DNA of 64,000 bases from Xiphydria camelus (GCA_963678675.1 OY783193.1:5649501-5713500); one strand, 5' to 3'; counted from the stretch's first letter, positions 33,093-45,709 are shown. Made by a program: numbers and translations. The notes: a model not told the origin generated them from the sequence alone.

Positions 33093-35502
33093 ACAAAAAA
33101 TCACTCTACATTTTAGAAATTTATTTTAAAAATATATAGAATTTATAATGACGACTTTTTGCTTACAATTTTTTCGCCCCGAATCAAGATCGATTCGCAT
33201 CTAAGACGAGAGAAAGTACCTATTCCACTTGCCCTATATTCTTGATTTTACATATTTCCAGAAAAAATCCCGCAATCATTTTTCAACGCTTCCTAATAAA
33301 ATTGCGAATCAAATCGACGGCGATCCGTCCACGGTGATAAACGCGTTCAAACTATACTCTTCCTCCGACGTCCGTCGAGGAAGACGCGAGGGGGGTTGGT
33401 ATCGAGGGTGTAAGTTCGAATCGACGTCGTCCAAGGGGGAATAGCATAGTATAGCTTGTCTAGTAGCAACGCGGTGCGGCCGGGCATCTCCGTAAAGGGC
33501 AGGCCGCACTGACCGTACTTCATTACCCGGGAGCCCCATGGCCTCACGGGTGATCCGTTATCATTTTTACAGCCGCCGCCATCCAACAATGTCGAAATAA
33601 ACTCCTTTAGGTATTGCGGTTCGCGAGGGATTCGACGAGCTTTTAAAGCAACATCTATACGGGCCGTTCGATGATCTTCGATTAACTGATTTTTATCCGG
33701 AGAGAATAAACTTCTCTCATATGATCGCCTTTCCACCGAGGATTTTCATATTTTACGGAAGAATCGATCCTGCCATTGATTAAATGAGACTTTACAAAAA
33801 ATGAATATAATCGTTTTATGAAGTGCAATTGGCTTTCGAGAAATAAGCAATAAATTAACCGATTATAGTATTAATAATAAATAAAATCTTATCGGAACAG
33901 TCCTCGGGGGATGTTAAAAAATAATTATTTTAATATTTCTAATAAAAAAGATTGCTTGTTGATTACAATTATCTTTGAAAAATGTAAGATAGATAATATA
34001 ACGATAGACGATGATTAGTTGTAAATGCTGTAAAGAAAATGCAATACTAAAGAGTCGCTATTATCCATCATTGCTTTGTTAGTAAAAAGATTCCGAGAAA
34101 TAAAGTTTTTAATTAACCTCGTCGGATGCAATGTTCAAAGGGAAGATAGATTCGCAAAGCCTACCCTCTACTTCTTATTGTGTATTTTCTTATCACTCTT
34201 TCGCCGTGGATAAGAATTCCCTTCGAACACAGAAAAACGATCTTCGGCATTTCCAGAAAGGAGCCACAACATTCGAATTAGCTTCCGTACAGGAGCGTTC
34301 CTCCCCGAGCCACCCTACAACCCCTGCGGACCCTCCAAACGCAGCCCCCCTTCCCCGCCTAGCCTCACCTACCGCAGTAGTAGATTCGAAGTTTCATTCC
34401 AGCCGGAAGCTTAACAACGCGAACTCATTACCATTCGTCAATTTGAGGTACGTTCCGGACGGAGTGACCAATGGCTCTCTATCCTGCGTAATGGGGTACG
34501 GTCCGACATCCGTCACGAGTCCCGGCACGTTCTCCCGCGGCACGGACTGTTATAACCGGAGCACCCTCTGGAAATTCTCAAGCGACAGATCGGGGTTAAG
34601 CGGCGGAGTGCGCGCGCGGTGGTCGCCACCGCCGCGCGCGAGTTGCCGGGTGCGGCGCGCGGATGCGATGGTCAGCGCGGTTGTCGTCCGCCGACGTCCG
34701 GGACGTACGCGGAGAGAGGCTCGGCGGCCTCTAGCCCCGCGCGGTCCAGGGTTAAACGAGTTCCACTAACGAGTTGACAAATCGGGTCCCGAGGGGGTCG
34801 TGCCGAAGTAGACCTATAAAGCAAAGGTCGAGAGGGCCAGATCACCCGTTATTGCACCGACACGTTTATTGCTCTTGTTCGCAGTCTCCTCGTAACGAAT
34901 GACTTCCAGCCGCGGTACGGGCGCGGCGAGCCTCGCCCGCGATCGGCGAACTCGGGGGCTCATTTATTTTGGCGGGAATGAGAGTCGGACCGTCAGGATT
35001 TTTTTTCGGAGGAGAGAGGAGCTTGGCTCGCGATGCGATTTAGTGGATTGGTCGCGTTGTATTGTTAAAAATATTTAGCTGAAACTTGAGGAAAGTATAC
35101 TGGAGTTTTTGTCAAACACAAATGCGCCTCGAATGTCGTATAATTTTCACTTGAAATTCAGAAAGGTGTCGTGTGAATCATGGATTTCTGTAAAGTTGTT
35201 CTTTGAAATGAAGAAATTGTCGAAATGTTACGAAATTATTACTCGGAGTTGAGACAAAGAGATTTCTCTTAGAACTAAGTGTATAATTTTGTAAATTTAG
35301 GGTACATTTGTGTATTATCGTATTTGAAAACGAAGGAAACTTTTAACAGTGTGGTACGTATTAAGATAAAAGTACTAACCATTAATTTAAGTAAACCATC
35401 AATATGAATAGTGCCAAAAGATAACCATTTACCTCGATTCGCCATTTATTATTCTCCGTGTATATGTATAGTACTATATCCAATACCCTAATTTATATCA
35501 TA
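33093..35502. other. Unique sequence, no gene seen
   Basis: AT-rich 33,093-34,130, CpG-rich 34,300-35,050, AT-rich again to 35,500. ORF 34,131-34,769 (212 codons) is the least biased of the long ORFs in its first half, but its second half is Arg-rich and no motif is visible. Confidence 0.4.
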
Positions 35503-35672
35503 CACTGAGAAAAAAAATGGCATATTCAATTAAGTTTGATTATAACGATAATTACTATTTGAAAGAAATAGGCCATGGAATAGGCCATGCTAGTCAATTA
35601 TTAGTTCAAGTAACTAAGTCTGTATTCCCCCACCCGTAATCGCCAATTAAGTTAAATTTACTACATTTCTAG
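35503..35672 (+). mobile_element. Family E MITE, diverged
   Basis: Starts cactgagaaaaaaaatggcat after TA. Shares attcaattaagtttg, gtcaattattagttcaagt, tgtattcccccacccgta and gttaaatttactacattt with 24,393-24,611. The left-arm gtgggggaatgc block is missing, so it is no longer a full palindrome. Confidence 0.7.
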
Positions 35673-37219
35673 TCTAAACCGAATCTAAATCTAATCTAGT
35701 TTCGTATATTGCATTCGAATATTCTTATATCACATTCTCTTTCCAATCAATTATTTTATTCCACATTTCAACCGTATATATTCCTTCATTTTTAATTCTT
35801 TTCACGATTTACGGTGAGCAACTCTTGAAATTATCAGTGGATCTATCGTAGAACAGTCAAATCTATTATATATGCTAAGTATATTTTTTTCTCCGTGTAT
35901 TATTTCACCGCGCGCATTTCACAAGCAGCTCAACGAGTTACCGGCGACGCACAGTACACCGCGATTCGATCTCGCAATTCTCGCACGACCCTCGTATTCC
36001 TCGCCCCCGACTCTCGCGCGCCGCATTCGCATCTTGTAATTGCGCGACGCACGGGGTGTGCTCCGGGTACCCATATATACCCGTCGCGCTCGAGAGCCAA
36101 CAGCGCACCGAAGGCACGTATGTAGAGGTACGGGTATACCGGGCGCGTCGTATACCCTGCCCTCTCCTCTCGGGCGGCCGGCCGAGCCGGGGAGTCGGCG
36201 GGATACGTCGTTCCACCGGCGCTACACCACCCTGTTATTTTCTAGAGGGCAAATTATCTTGGCTGCAGTGCTCTCGATGCACTTGCCGCGCGCGGTGGCC
36301 GTCGAGTATTACCCGTAGTTGCACAGAAGAAGTAGCATCTTCGCGCACGTATCTCGAGCCACCACGCCGCATCAAGGCACGTCCTACCGGATTGCGGCTC
36401 GAATGATCTTCCCGGTGCTACCTGCTGCCTTCGTACCCGCGTGGATATTCTCGATGATTCAGGGATACGTAAGCACTGCAGCCGCGCGGAGATATCGCGC
36501 GGATCTCCGAGCGACGCGAGGATTTCGACGCGGATCCATATGCGCGGCTCGCTTCTCGCACGAGCGACGATCAAGACGTGTACGGCCGAAGACAGCGATA
36601 GGATCTCCGCACGTCGATGACACGGAAAATAAATCTATGTTGAAAAAAGGCCACACGGTTGGACCAAGTATGTATGCGCTCATAATACGGATACCCGTAA
36701 CAGCTGTACCGCTCTCGTCATACCGTAGTATCGTTGTAACGTCGGAACGTCAGGTTCTCCTGTCATTTGACCTCGACCTATGGTTGCACGATCCGTACGG
36801 ATCGCTGCGCGGCCTAGAAATTTCTCTCGGTGTGTATTTCGAGTCAGACAGGCCTTCTTTTGCTTTTCGTCGAGCGGAGAGAGGACGAGGTCAAGTTCGC
36901 GGTCTATTCTCAATAGCGACGGATAGGACGCAAAAAATACGACGAAGGTATTTCTTCTCTTCGTTTATTTTCTCATATCGTGGACTTTCTATAGAAACTT
37001 TATATGCAGAGCTCGAGTAGTTTTCTCGTTTTATTTGAAACTTGATATAGAATTGCGTTTGAATGTTCTCCCCCTAATCATCCGGGATAGTAATTTATTG
37101 GAACACGAAAGTCAGATGAAATTAATTTTCGAGAAATTGCAATGTAGCGTTATAGGTATCGGAAAAAAGATCTATTTCATCAAATTAACTTTTGTTTGGT
37201 GCAGGTAAACGTCTCATCG
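35673..37219. other. Unique sequence, CpG-rich centre, no gene seen
   Basis: Contains the longest ORF in the window away from the right end (36,319-37,020, 233 codons). It overlaps ORFs on both strands, is Arg/Ser-rich and shows no domain, so I do not call it. The rest is unique sequence. Confidence 0.4.
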
Positions 37220-37457
37220 CACTGAGAACTATAATTAGGTTAAAGTGACAAAACGCGTATCAGATGCGTTTAGTTATTTCAACCAGAGTACTTACAATTA
37301 GTTGAACCAGATATTTAATTATTCTGACAAAATATTTAGTTATTCTAACCAAAAAGTGATCAGTCAAACGAAACAGATGAAGGATTCATACTTCACCAAA
37401 TAGTTTGGTCATCGTCTCCAAGATTTTAGTTAAATTGACCAAAATTTTCTCTCAGTG
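37220..37457 (+). mobile_element. Family A MITE, full length
   Basis: From cactgagaactataattagg to aaaattttctctcagtg. Contains gacaaaacgcgtat, ttagttgaaccagatattt, agtgatcagtc, aggattcatacttcacc and atcgtctccaagatttt. Confidence 0.85.
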
Positions 37458-37536
37458 TGTGAATCCATTCTCTGCACATATTAACAGACTTCTATAATAT
37501 ATGTAATTTCCCGCGCGAGTCGACATTTTAAACTTA

Positions 37537-37730
37537 CTGCTTTAGGCTTAGAGTAGATCGATTTTCCATTGTAGCGAAACCCTATATTGAGCCTAAAAAG
37601 GTCCGTAGGTGATGAACATTTCACCAACTTAAAGTTCAAAATAGGAACTTGTGCAGGCTGAGTAGGTCAATGGTAGTCCGAATGGAGTATCTGAATCACC
37701 AAAGTAGGTTTAAACTTCCGACTCGCGGGT
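37537..37730 (+). repeat. Family O dispersed repeat
   Basis: Blocks: tgctttaggcttag, gatcgattttccattgtag, cgaaaccctatattgagcc, ggtgatgaacatttcacc and ttaaagttcaaaatagg. It is the reverse complement of the copy at 13,374-13,497 and related to 29,950-30,112. Confidence 0.65.
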
Positions 37731-38135
37731 TTACGCTACATCTCCTCCTCCCCACGGCGAAACGCGCGCAGAACATTCGTCTGCTGCTGAAAGCCGCAGT
37801 CGAGAGACCAAATGGACGTCGCGTAAAATCGTCGTCGACCGCGTAAAATCCAAGAAGAGCCCGAGTCGACGCTCCGAATGGAAATAAAAAGTTCGAGCCG
37901 CGAAAGAGAGAGCACGTCGAAGGGGGGCGAGAGTGGGTGTATTTCTAGGGTATTTCTAGGCTCACTCGAGCGGGCGTAAAGGCGTCGCGTTATCAGCAGT
38001 GGGCCACGCACCGGCTTCGGCCGCGCGCGTGTCTGCACGCTCAGCCCTCCTCGCTCGCTTGTCGGACGTCGCCTCCTGACGTCACACGACACACGGCTTT
38101 TCGGTCGTACCGCGGCGTCCCGGCTCGCCCGCTCT

Positions 38136-38166
<31 letters not shown>

Positions 38167-38729
38167 CCTCTAGATATAGGATCCCTCCTCCGGTTCGCGC
38201 ACTCCCGGGGTCTCCGTATCCAGTCGCGCTCGAGAGATTGACAGCCCTCGAGAAGACACTCCGAAAGTATTCCGAGCGAAAGGCACGAGCCGTCCCTGAT
38301 AGGAGCCAGAGCCCCGGGATGCTTACTTGGAAACACTTTATCATCTCAACTTAATTCGGGACTTTAAATATTTATACCGTCGGGGTGACCTCACGACACG
38401 CTCGCGCTCTCGCGCGAGCGATCCCGACTCACTTGAGCAATGAAGCTATTTTTTCACGCGCGCCGAGCGCCGCGCTCCCCCCCCCCCCACAAGTGATTTA
38501 TGCGCGTGAACTCAAAAATATTCGAATTAATACGCGAACCACGCGCGCGGGCGCCGCTCGGCGGACTGGCGATTCGCGGGGATTAATTAAAGCCGAGGAG
38601 GCGACGTCTCTCTTCGCGTTTTGCGGATTTCTCATTTGCGGAATAATTGGCGAGGTTTTCGCTGACGATTTTTTTCTTCGTCGCCTTTGATCAAGTTTGT
38701 CCGACGGGAAGGCGTCGCTTTTGTCACTC
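37731..38729. other. CpG-rich unique sequence with CT microsatellite
   Basis: A (CT)n tract of about 14 units lies at 38,131-38,158 and a C-homopolymer at about 38,477-38,489. A 202-codon minus-strand ORF running through the CT tract encodes alternating Arg-Glu and is an artefact. No supported gene. Confidence 0.45.
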
Positions 38730-38972
38730 GACTGAGAAAAATTACCTGGTCAATTTAACCAAGGTCCTGGAAACTATAATCAAACCATTTGGTGAAATAC
38801 GGATCCTCTCCGTCTACTTGATTAAACTGACAATTTTCTGGTTAGAGTGGCTAGACATTTTTAGTTTGAATAATTAAATATTTGATTCGACTTACTAGTA
38901 TTTTGGTTAGAATAACTAGACTCGCTTAACCAGATGCGTTTTGTCATTTTAACTAAGTTATTTTTCTCAGTG
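38730..38972 (-). mobile_element. Family A MITE, reverse orientation
   Basis: Reverse complement of family A: actgagaaaaattacctggtc, accatttggtgaaatacgg, atcctctccgtct, actagtattttggttag, accagatgcgttttgtca and a terminal ttatttttctcagtg followed by TA. Confidence 0.87.
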
Positions 38973-40699
38973 TAACGTTGGTTTTTTATGTGATTGTAGA
39001 ATTAATTTATTTGAACACCATTATTGTGTACGCAAAAATATTTTTGTATGTCTAATAAAAATTGATTTAGTAAAGACGAATATATTATAGTTTAATAAAA
39101 CTATACCTACTTGCCTTTTTGTTGGAGAAATGATTTATTTGAATATGGATTTATGAGAAAATTTACTTGATTTTGAGACGAATGTGGGACAAATTGTATC
39201 TTAGGTTTGTACGTGTACAGATCAATCGTTTTCTCGGATGTAGAGACTTATCCGGGAGATAAGTTGTATGGGGAAGTGAAAAAAGCGGACAGTAATCGCG
39301 CGAGCTAGTTACAAAACAGCTGCATCCGTATCTTTTCTCACCCTGATGCCGCAGAGACGCTCGATTAACGTCGCTTTTCGTTCTGCTCGTCCTTCGCGAT
39401 ATCGTCTTTAACTTTATCTCCACTCTTCTTCTCGAATCGCGATCGTAATGTCCCTAAAAAATTTTCGAGTAGATACGTAAATATAAATTCCATTTAAAAC
39501 GATTTAGTAAGTTAACGCTATACTTTCACCGTTCGTCTGACAAAAACTTTTGTTGACACAATCCAACTCAGTTCAATTTAACAAAGCAGTGAAATTGAAT
39601 TGACTGACATCTGCCAACAAAATGAGTTTTATTGAATGAAACGAAGAAATTTAGTTATTCCAACTATATTCAGTCTAACCAATCAAAACAATGATTGATT
39701 GGACAAAATTTAACCTTCAATCAAACAATTTGATGGGAACAACCTTATTTTTTTCTCAGTGCGTATAAACACTCACTCAATCGTTACACAGTAGCATTCA
39801 TTCGGTACCAATCAAGAATACCCTAATTAGAATAAATTGAATGAATTGCCCCGTTCGAACGAATCATGATCACGAAAGTGCCTGAAATCGAGCATCACCG
39901 AAACGACTTTCCCTCCCTTCACGGAAAACGTTTTAACGAAGCCCGTGGCAGGACCGCGCGCCCTTCTCGGTCACCCTCGAAAATCCTTATGTCGTTTGAC
40001 CCTTTCTTGATTCCCGGAGGGTGAGCGACGTGCGATGAAATCAACAAGAACAACTACCATTGTATCGGGCGAAGCACTACTTCGTCCCGAGTGACACTCG
40101 CAGAAGGGTTGAGCCCGGCATCGCGTCCCTCCTCCCCAGACTCCCTCTCGTTCGGTCTCTGTCGGACTACAGCGCCTCTCGTTTCGTTCCTCCTCGCTCT
40201 CGCCTTCCGTCGAGAGGGAAGGAAGGGTTCCTAACTACCGGGGCGGACGCCTCTTGATTGCCCGGCTGTTATTGCCTGTCAATTGTTCACGTTCGACGTT
40301 ATTAAATTAATATTAGGGGCAAACTTAAGCCGTTCGCCGTCGGGGAAGGGGTCAGTCCGTGTCCGGTTTTCCTTTTATTTGGCAAGAATTTCCCATGAGG
40401 ATTTATTCTTACGGTACCCCTACACCCGCTCGCGGGCCGTGCACGTTCCGACGTATGCGTACGTGCGGGCGTGTCTCGCGCGTCACGCGCGCCGCCGTCC
40501 GACGCGAGTCTAGCTGCGGCGCGAGTCTATCCACGCTGCTCGGGTAATTTCTCCCGGCTTCCACCGAGAAATTAATGTAAGTGGGCATCGTTCACGGCCC
40601 GCGCAATTCCGACGATCACGGCTTTGATATCGAATCCGGGAGTTGCGTCATTACTGTCGTGACTTTAATTGTATCTCGGGAGATTTTCACATTCGTATA
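38973..40699. other. Unique sequence plus one decayed element
   Basis: At about 39,590-39,762 a degraded inverted-repeat element ends cttatttttttctcagtg. Inside it, gtctaaccaatcaaaac, ttgattgg and similar words recall family A/L interiors, but no clear left end remains. The rest (39,780-40,690) is mixed to CpG-rich with no gene. Confidence 0.4.
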
Positions 40700-40922
40700 C
40701 ACGGAGAGAAGAGTTTATTTGTAGTTAATAAATACACACTTGGTTATGGTAAAAGAAATATTTTGTTGAGCCAAATAAATGTATATTAATTATTAGAATG
40801 TCTTCTTCATTCAAACAGAAATAGAGTAATAGCTAACGAATATTTCCTTGGCCCAAAGAAATATTTCTTTCCCCATATACAAGTATACGTATATTAACTA
40901 TAAATAAATTATTTTCTCAGTG
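40700..40922 (+). mobile_element. Family G MITE, reference copy
   Basis: From cacggagagaagagtttattt after TA to aaattattttctcagtg. It contains gtagttaataaatac, aaatattttgttgagcc, attattagaatgtcttc, attcaaacagaaatagagta and atattaactataaat. It gave the clearest reference for family G. Confidence 0.85.
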
Positions 40923-41089
40923 CAGTTTTCTCGTATTTGAAACAATTGTCAAATCGAATCGATTACTAACATTTTTGGAAAGCCCCCGCTTGAATTTTCC
41001 TGGGTGGAAGGAAAAATACGTGGATTCGCGAATTCTTTTAAGTTCCTCAAAAATTGACGAAGTGAAATTTTTTATCTCGGTTTATATAC

Positions 41090-41322
41090 TTACTGAGAAA
41101 AATGGCTAGTAATATTAACCAAACGTTTAGTTGATATGAGAACAATGAAACATTTTTATTGGTACTACAAAACTTTTGGTTACGACAAATAAATGTTAGT
41201 TGAAGCAATGCAATGTTTCTAAAATGTTTGGTTGTGATACATTTGTTGTCAAAATAAAAATATTTCGTTGTTCCCATATCAATCAAATATTTGGTTAACA
41301 TTACTAACAATTTTTCTCAGTG
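41090..41322. mobile_element. Palindromic MITE (family L)
   Basis: The left end actgagaaaaatggctagtaa and right end ttactaacaatttttctcagtg are inverse copies. Arms continue with tattaaccaaacgtttag against aaatatttggttaaca, and ttgatatgagaacaatgaa against ttcgttgttcccatatcaa. TA follows the right end. 233 bp, non-coding. Confidence 0.85.
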
Positions 41323-42039
41323 TATATGATGTTCTTTAATGGATTTGAGATTTTTATCGAACGATTTTGCGTTTTGATTCGAAAATGATTCAAATTTTAA
41401 ATCCAGTATCGCATACAGATCCTCCTCAGAATATAATCCAGAGTGATCCAATTTAACAATTCAATAGATCCTTCGAAAGAATTCTACGAGACGGCGGCTA
41501 GCTGCACATGGAATGTCCCATACGTGGAATCGCTGCAAAGCGAAATATCCAAGACTACGCATCAACGCGACCATCGTCATCGCGACGTCCCATTGTTCGA
41601 AACGACTCGCTCAAGGCGAGCGCGACGAGGGGAAACACGAGCTTCCGTTGTCAAACGCATTTAGCTACTACAAACGGGAACTTGGAAAGGAGCGCTTCGG
41701 GCCATGTCGTCCCGAGTCTTGCGGAGTTTAATTACCAGGATAACGAGGAGACAAAGGTGCAGTTTGATCGGATGGAAGGACTTCGGAGGCTGGAGCGAGT
41801 CGCGCGGAAAAGCTGCGGAGACGGAATCACGTCGCTCGTCTTCCGTGGGATCCCGCGATGGAATTCTACAGTGACTTGGTTGTATTATGTCATTGAAATG
41901 TCAGAATATGACAGAAGGAGGTAATTGTGTAGATTTTAGTTGAATATTAATTAATGCAATCGCATATAATATATGTATGCGGCTTTTGATATAGCATCGA
42001 CCCTCTATTTAATAATTCAGTTCTCTCACTAATTTTGTT
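41323..42039. other. Unique sequence, no gene seen
   Basis: Three overlapping plus-strand ORFs (41,443-41,924) without motifs. No repeat recognised. Confidence 0.4.
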
Positions 42040-42215
42040 ACCGTAGCTTTGAAAAATTTCGAAAAAATTATTTACCCCATATTTTTTTCATTTTTATTCT
42101 TATTTTAGCTGAGAAACAATTTTTGAAATGCGGCATGCGTCTCTCATTATGTTATATATCTATTTCTCTCGCACTCACTGCTTATAGCGTCCCTCTTGCT
42201 TTTCGATAATGTTAT
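42040..42215 (+). repeat. Family K repeat, truncated
   Basis: Has ttgaaaaatttcgaaaaaatt, atttaccccatatttttt, tatttctctcgcactcactgc and ttgcttttcgataatg. The CRE-type palindrome seen in two other copies is lost, and the right part is replaced by a family G copy. Confidence 0.6.
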
Positions 42216-42221
42216 AATATA

Positions 42222-42395
42222 CACCGAGAAAACGATTTATTTGTAGTTAATAAATGTCTGAATATTGCGAAATAAACGTTTTATTAGATCTCAAGAAAAT
42301 ATTCGTTAACTATTACGATATTTATTTGACATAATTTGATCCTTTGAGGCAACATTTGAATGAAACAAACGTGAATAAATATGTTTTTTATGCGA
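42222..42395 (+). mobile_element. Family G element, right end missing
   Basis: Starts caccgagaaaacgatttattt after TA. It shares gtagttaataaatg, attgcgaaataaacg, attacgatatttatttgac and tttgatcctttgaggcaac with the second copy at 57,003-57,232. The terminal ctcagtg is absent. Confidence 0.7.
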
Positions 42396-43988
42396 AAACC
42401 GAATCCCTCGTCGGAACGAAGAAACAATGTCGTTCGACCATTTCCCATCGTCGTCCCGTCGCGACGGAATCCTTCGTCCCGTAACGCGATGACAAATGCC
42501 CACGCGACGGATTTAATTAGGGATGCAAGGAGGAGCGTAAGGTACACTTGACACGCGCGGGAAAAGTTAAAGCGCAGGGACATCCGCGAAAGGAATTTAC
42601 GAGGCAGCCTCGGTGGCGCGTACAATTCTAATAAAATATATCGGCAATTACCTCCCTAAATATTCTCACACCGAAGCGTCGTGATCTATAGAGCGGAACG
42701 GGCCGGACTAAATTACTTCGAATCGCTATTTCTCAGCGGCGGAACGATCGCTTTTATTTTTCCAATTGTGCCGCGGATACACCAGCGAGAAAATTCTCCC
42801 GATTACCTCCGGAATTACGACTGCGAGGTAAAATTCGCGAGAGAGGATAAAACCTGGCCTCGAAAAAGAGAACCGTTCCAATCGCCGCGCCAATATCGGC
42901 ACGGAAAATCTAGTCGTTCGAATTCGTGAAAAAGGCGGATGCAAGAAATTGTCACGGTGTTCGGCAGAGAGCTGGATTTTTTTTCGCGATGCAATTAATT
43001 CCCGGCCAACGATTAACCGGTCATCGCGTAAGAAGAGACGCGCTTCAACGAACTGAGACTAAATTTCTTGCGCCCCGGCGGTATTTTAAATCGAGACGTC
43101 TTAATAAACTCTCGGATTTGAAATATATAGGTATATCGCTTTCGATCGGGATTGTCTCGTAATCCGTGCACTTTTAGCCGAACTCGAAGCAATACTTTTT
43201 TGACCAATACACTTCAACCTACAAAAAGTTCCATATCGACTTTGCCGACAAGTTCACGGTTGACGAGTTAATCGAGATCGAAGATGCTACAACCGATATA
43301 CGACCACTTGTCGAGATATTTCATCTCGGAACGATGCTCGGCGCAATGTTGCGATGGTCCGCGAACGTCGTCGATCTCTCGAATCCCAAGATTTATCGTC
43401 CGCCAAAGTTTCCCTCGCCCCGGCGCGCCGCGACAAATTCCCTCTTAACTATCGCCTCTTCGAGACGGCAGGCGCTAACTCATTTTTCTAATTACGCGAC
43501 CACTTCTGTCGCCGGGAAGAAAGGAACTCCTTGATAAGCTTAGAGTTTCGGATGTGCGAGCGTGAGTTTCCCGCGTACGTGTGCGCGACGTAGAGAGAAA
43601 GAGAGAGAGAGAGAGAGAGAAGGGGGCGAAGGGCGACCCTTTGGTAGATCAAAGCGCCCCCAAAGATCAATACGCGCTCCCGAGACGGATGTTACGGGGG
43701 AGGGGGGGTCTGCCGCGCGAGTAGAGAGTGCGATAGCTCGATCGGGGGCACCGGGCATTAGTGGCTCCACTCTGTTCATAAACATGTCACGTACTTCTTT
43801 TCGCTCGAACGAGACCAAAGGGGCATAAATAGACGCAATTAAGGGCCAAATGTAAGAGTTCGCGGGGTTTGCCCGGGCTTTCTTCGACGTCGCTATGACC
43901 GCCCTCGTTTATTCGCGCTGGAGAAGTTTGTTTCGAATGGATATCGCGTCGACTTTCCTTAATTTTGCCGTACCTTCGTCGTCTCGTA
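42396..43988. other. Unique sequence with GA microsatellite
   Basis: CpG-rich parts and a (GA)n tract at about 43,596-43,621. Short overlapping ORFs, none supported. Confidence 0.4.
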
Positions 43989-44276
43989 CACTGAGAGAAA
44001 GAATTGCTAGTGGCAAAAGAATGTTTCTTGAATCGAGAACATATTATGATCTTAGAATATTTCAAGGATACAGATTCTTAATCGAATAATATATATTCTT
44101 CATTTTTAAGAATACCATTGTGGGAAGAAGAAATTTTTTCTACGCAAAAAAAAACAATTACACGAGCTAATTAAATATTTTCTTGCACGAGGAAAATCAC
44201 GGCTTGATCCCAAAATTATATCATATTTTTATTAAAGAAAACATTTTTTTGGCATCTGCAATTACTTCTCTCAGTG
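43989..44276 (+). mobile_element. Family C MITE, reference copy
   Basis: From cactgagagaaagaattgc to attacttctctcagtg with TA on both sides, 288 bp. It is complete and uninterrupted: tgtttcttgaatcgagaac, ttagaatatttcaagg, tgtgggaagaagaaa, cacgagctaattaaatatt, acggcttgatccc and ttttttggcatctgcaatt. Not fully palindromic, no ORF. Confidence 0.9.
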
Positions 44277-44282
44277 TATCCA

Positions 44283-44545
44283 CACTGTGAAAAATAACTT
44301 GGTTAAAATGACAAAACGCATCTGGTTAAACGAGTTTAATTATTCTAATCAAAACATTAGTAAGTTGAACCAAACATTTCGTTATTCGAATTACACATTT
44401 AATTATTCTGACTACATGTCTAATTATTCTAACCAGAAAATGGTCAGGTGTAACCAAGCACAGATGGAGGATCCATATTTCACCAAGCGGTTTGGTTATA
44501 GTCTCCAGAATTTTGATTAAATTGACCAGTTTATCTTTCCCGGTG
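44283..44545 (+). mobile_element. Family A MITE, full length
   Basis: From cactgtgaaaaataacttgg to tttatctttcccggtg. It carries atgacaaaacgcatctgg, attagtaagttgaacc, ctgactacatg, atggaggatccatatttcacc and atagtctccagaattttg. It lies 6 bp after the family C copy, in the same orientation. Confidence 0.88.
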
Positions 44546-45197
44546 CAGATTACGTTTAAAAAACCCTCGAAAGATATTCGAGATGTGTATAGCTTCCTCG
44601 CATTTTTCCGTAAGTGTCGTAAAATAGCTAAAAAAAAACCTCGACATAAAAAACCACCCTCCTCCTCGATCCACACGAACTTCCGGGCAGAGAGAAAAGA
44701 CTCTCCCATCGCTCGAAAACACCTCCGCGAAGTACACGCCGAAACGATTTAACCTCCCCGGACGCGCGGCGGTAATCCGGCGAGGGATTCGTCGCTATCA
44801 CGGTGCAGCGGGGTATTGCCGACCGCTTAAATGGGAAGGGGTCGCGAACACTGGCCTGGCCAGGTATTTGGTTAAATATTAACGACGTCGTTAAAACAAC
44901 GCATTTGCGGTTCGTTACAGCCGAGGGGTGCGTAACGACGACCGTTAAGGCGCGTTGGAGATACGACCTGTTCCGACCAAGGGCCAACCTAGCCGTATCC
45001 TCCACGCGAGGAGAGGCCGCGGGTGCTGTACCTCGCCGTGCTGCTGTCTCGAGTAACGAGAGCATTTCAGGCGTTGCGCGCCTGAGAAACGAACTCGGCT
45101 CGACTGTACATATAACGGCGACGACACGTAAAACGCTTACTTACTTTGAACCACGAGTGAGTACCTACCTACTACGTTATTATACGATAAAACTACC
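44546..45197. other. Unique sequence, no gene seen
   Basis: CpG-rich 44,650-45,130. ORFs of 145 and 151 codons overlap on opposite strands. No supported gene. Confidence 0.4.
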
Positions 45198-45581
45198 CTA
45201 TAAAATAATTGCTCTAATGGTTAGCTGTTTAAACCCAAAGATTATCCCGTTATTTTAACATCTCTATTTTTATTATATGCTGAGGATAAAATTTGCTTGA
45301 TCGAAAAGAAAAAAAAACGTATTTTTCGACAGTCCTAAGAGCATATTTAATTAATTAGAAAATTAATATCGACTGGACGTATATAAGCCCAGAATTATTC
45401 TATGAAATAATTGCTCCAATGTTTGGCTATTTAAACCCGAAGATTACCCCATTACTTTAATATCCTTCTTTTTATTATATGCTGACAAAAAATATTTATT
45501 TTCTGGAAAAAAAACGTGTTTTTCGATAATTCTAAGAGCACATTTATTCGATTAGAGAATGAATATCGACTAGACGTATAT
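45198..45581. repeat. Imperfect tandem duplication, unit about 190 bp
   Basis: Copies at about 45,198-45,384 and 45,400-45,581 share ctat.aaataattgctc, atg.tt.gct.tttaaaccc, aagatta.ccc.tta.ttt, ttttattatatgctga and aacgt.tttttcga. They continue with cctaagagca/tctaagagca, gaatatcgact.gacgtatat and intervening matches. The unit includes unique flank plus the left part of a family D element, so it duplicated after D inserted. Confidence 0.8.
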
Positions 45582-45709
45582 GAATATTATTGATTCAATT
45601 GAATATTATTTCGACTAAATCGCTATTAATTCGAATCGAATGAATATGATCTTTCAGGACTATCCAAAAATACTTTTATTTCAATGAAACAAATATCTTG
45701 TTCACAGTG
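45278..45709 (+). mobile_element. Family D element with duplicated left part
   Basis: Left-end sequence like tgctgaggataaaatttgc occurs here and again near 45,479. The right part (ttaattcgaatcgaatgaat, caggactatccaaaaatac, cttttatttcaatgaaac, and a terminal gttcacagtg) matches family D at 31,547 and 47,975. The ends are decayed. Confidence 0.6.

Noticed and set aside
34131..34769. 212-codon plus-strand ORF with more balanced first half
   Set aside because: The second half turns into Arg-rich CpG translation, and there are no splice sites or motifs to support it. RNA-seq would decide.
36319..37020. 233-codon plus-strand ORF, the longest closed ORF in the window
   Set aside because: Arg/Ser-rich, overlapped by ORFs on both strands, no motif and no upstream or downstream exon context. 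This length is plausible by chance in 64 kb of CpG-rich sequence.
37736..38344. 202-codon minus-strand ORF
   Set aside because: Runs through a CT microsatellite giving an Arg-Glu repeat, with no other feature.
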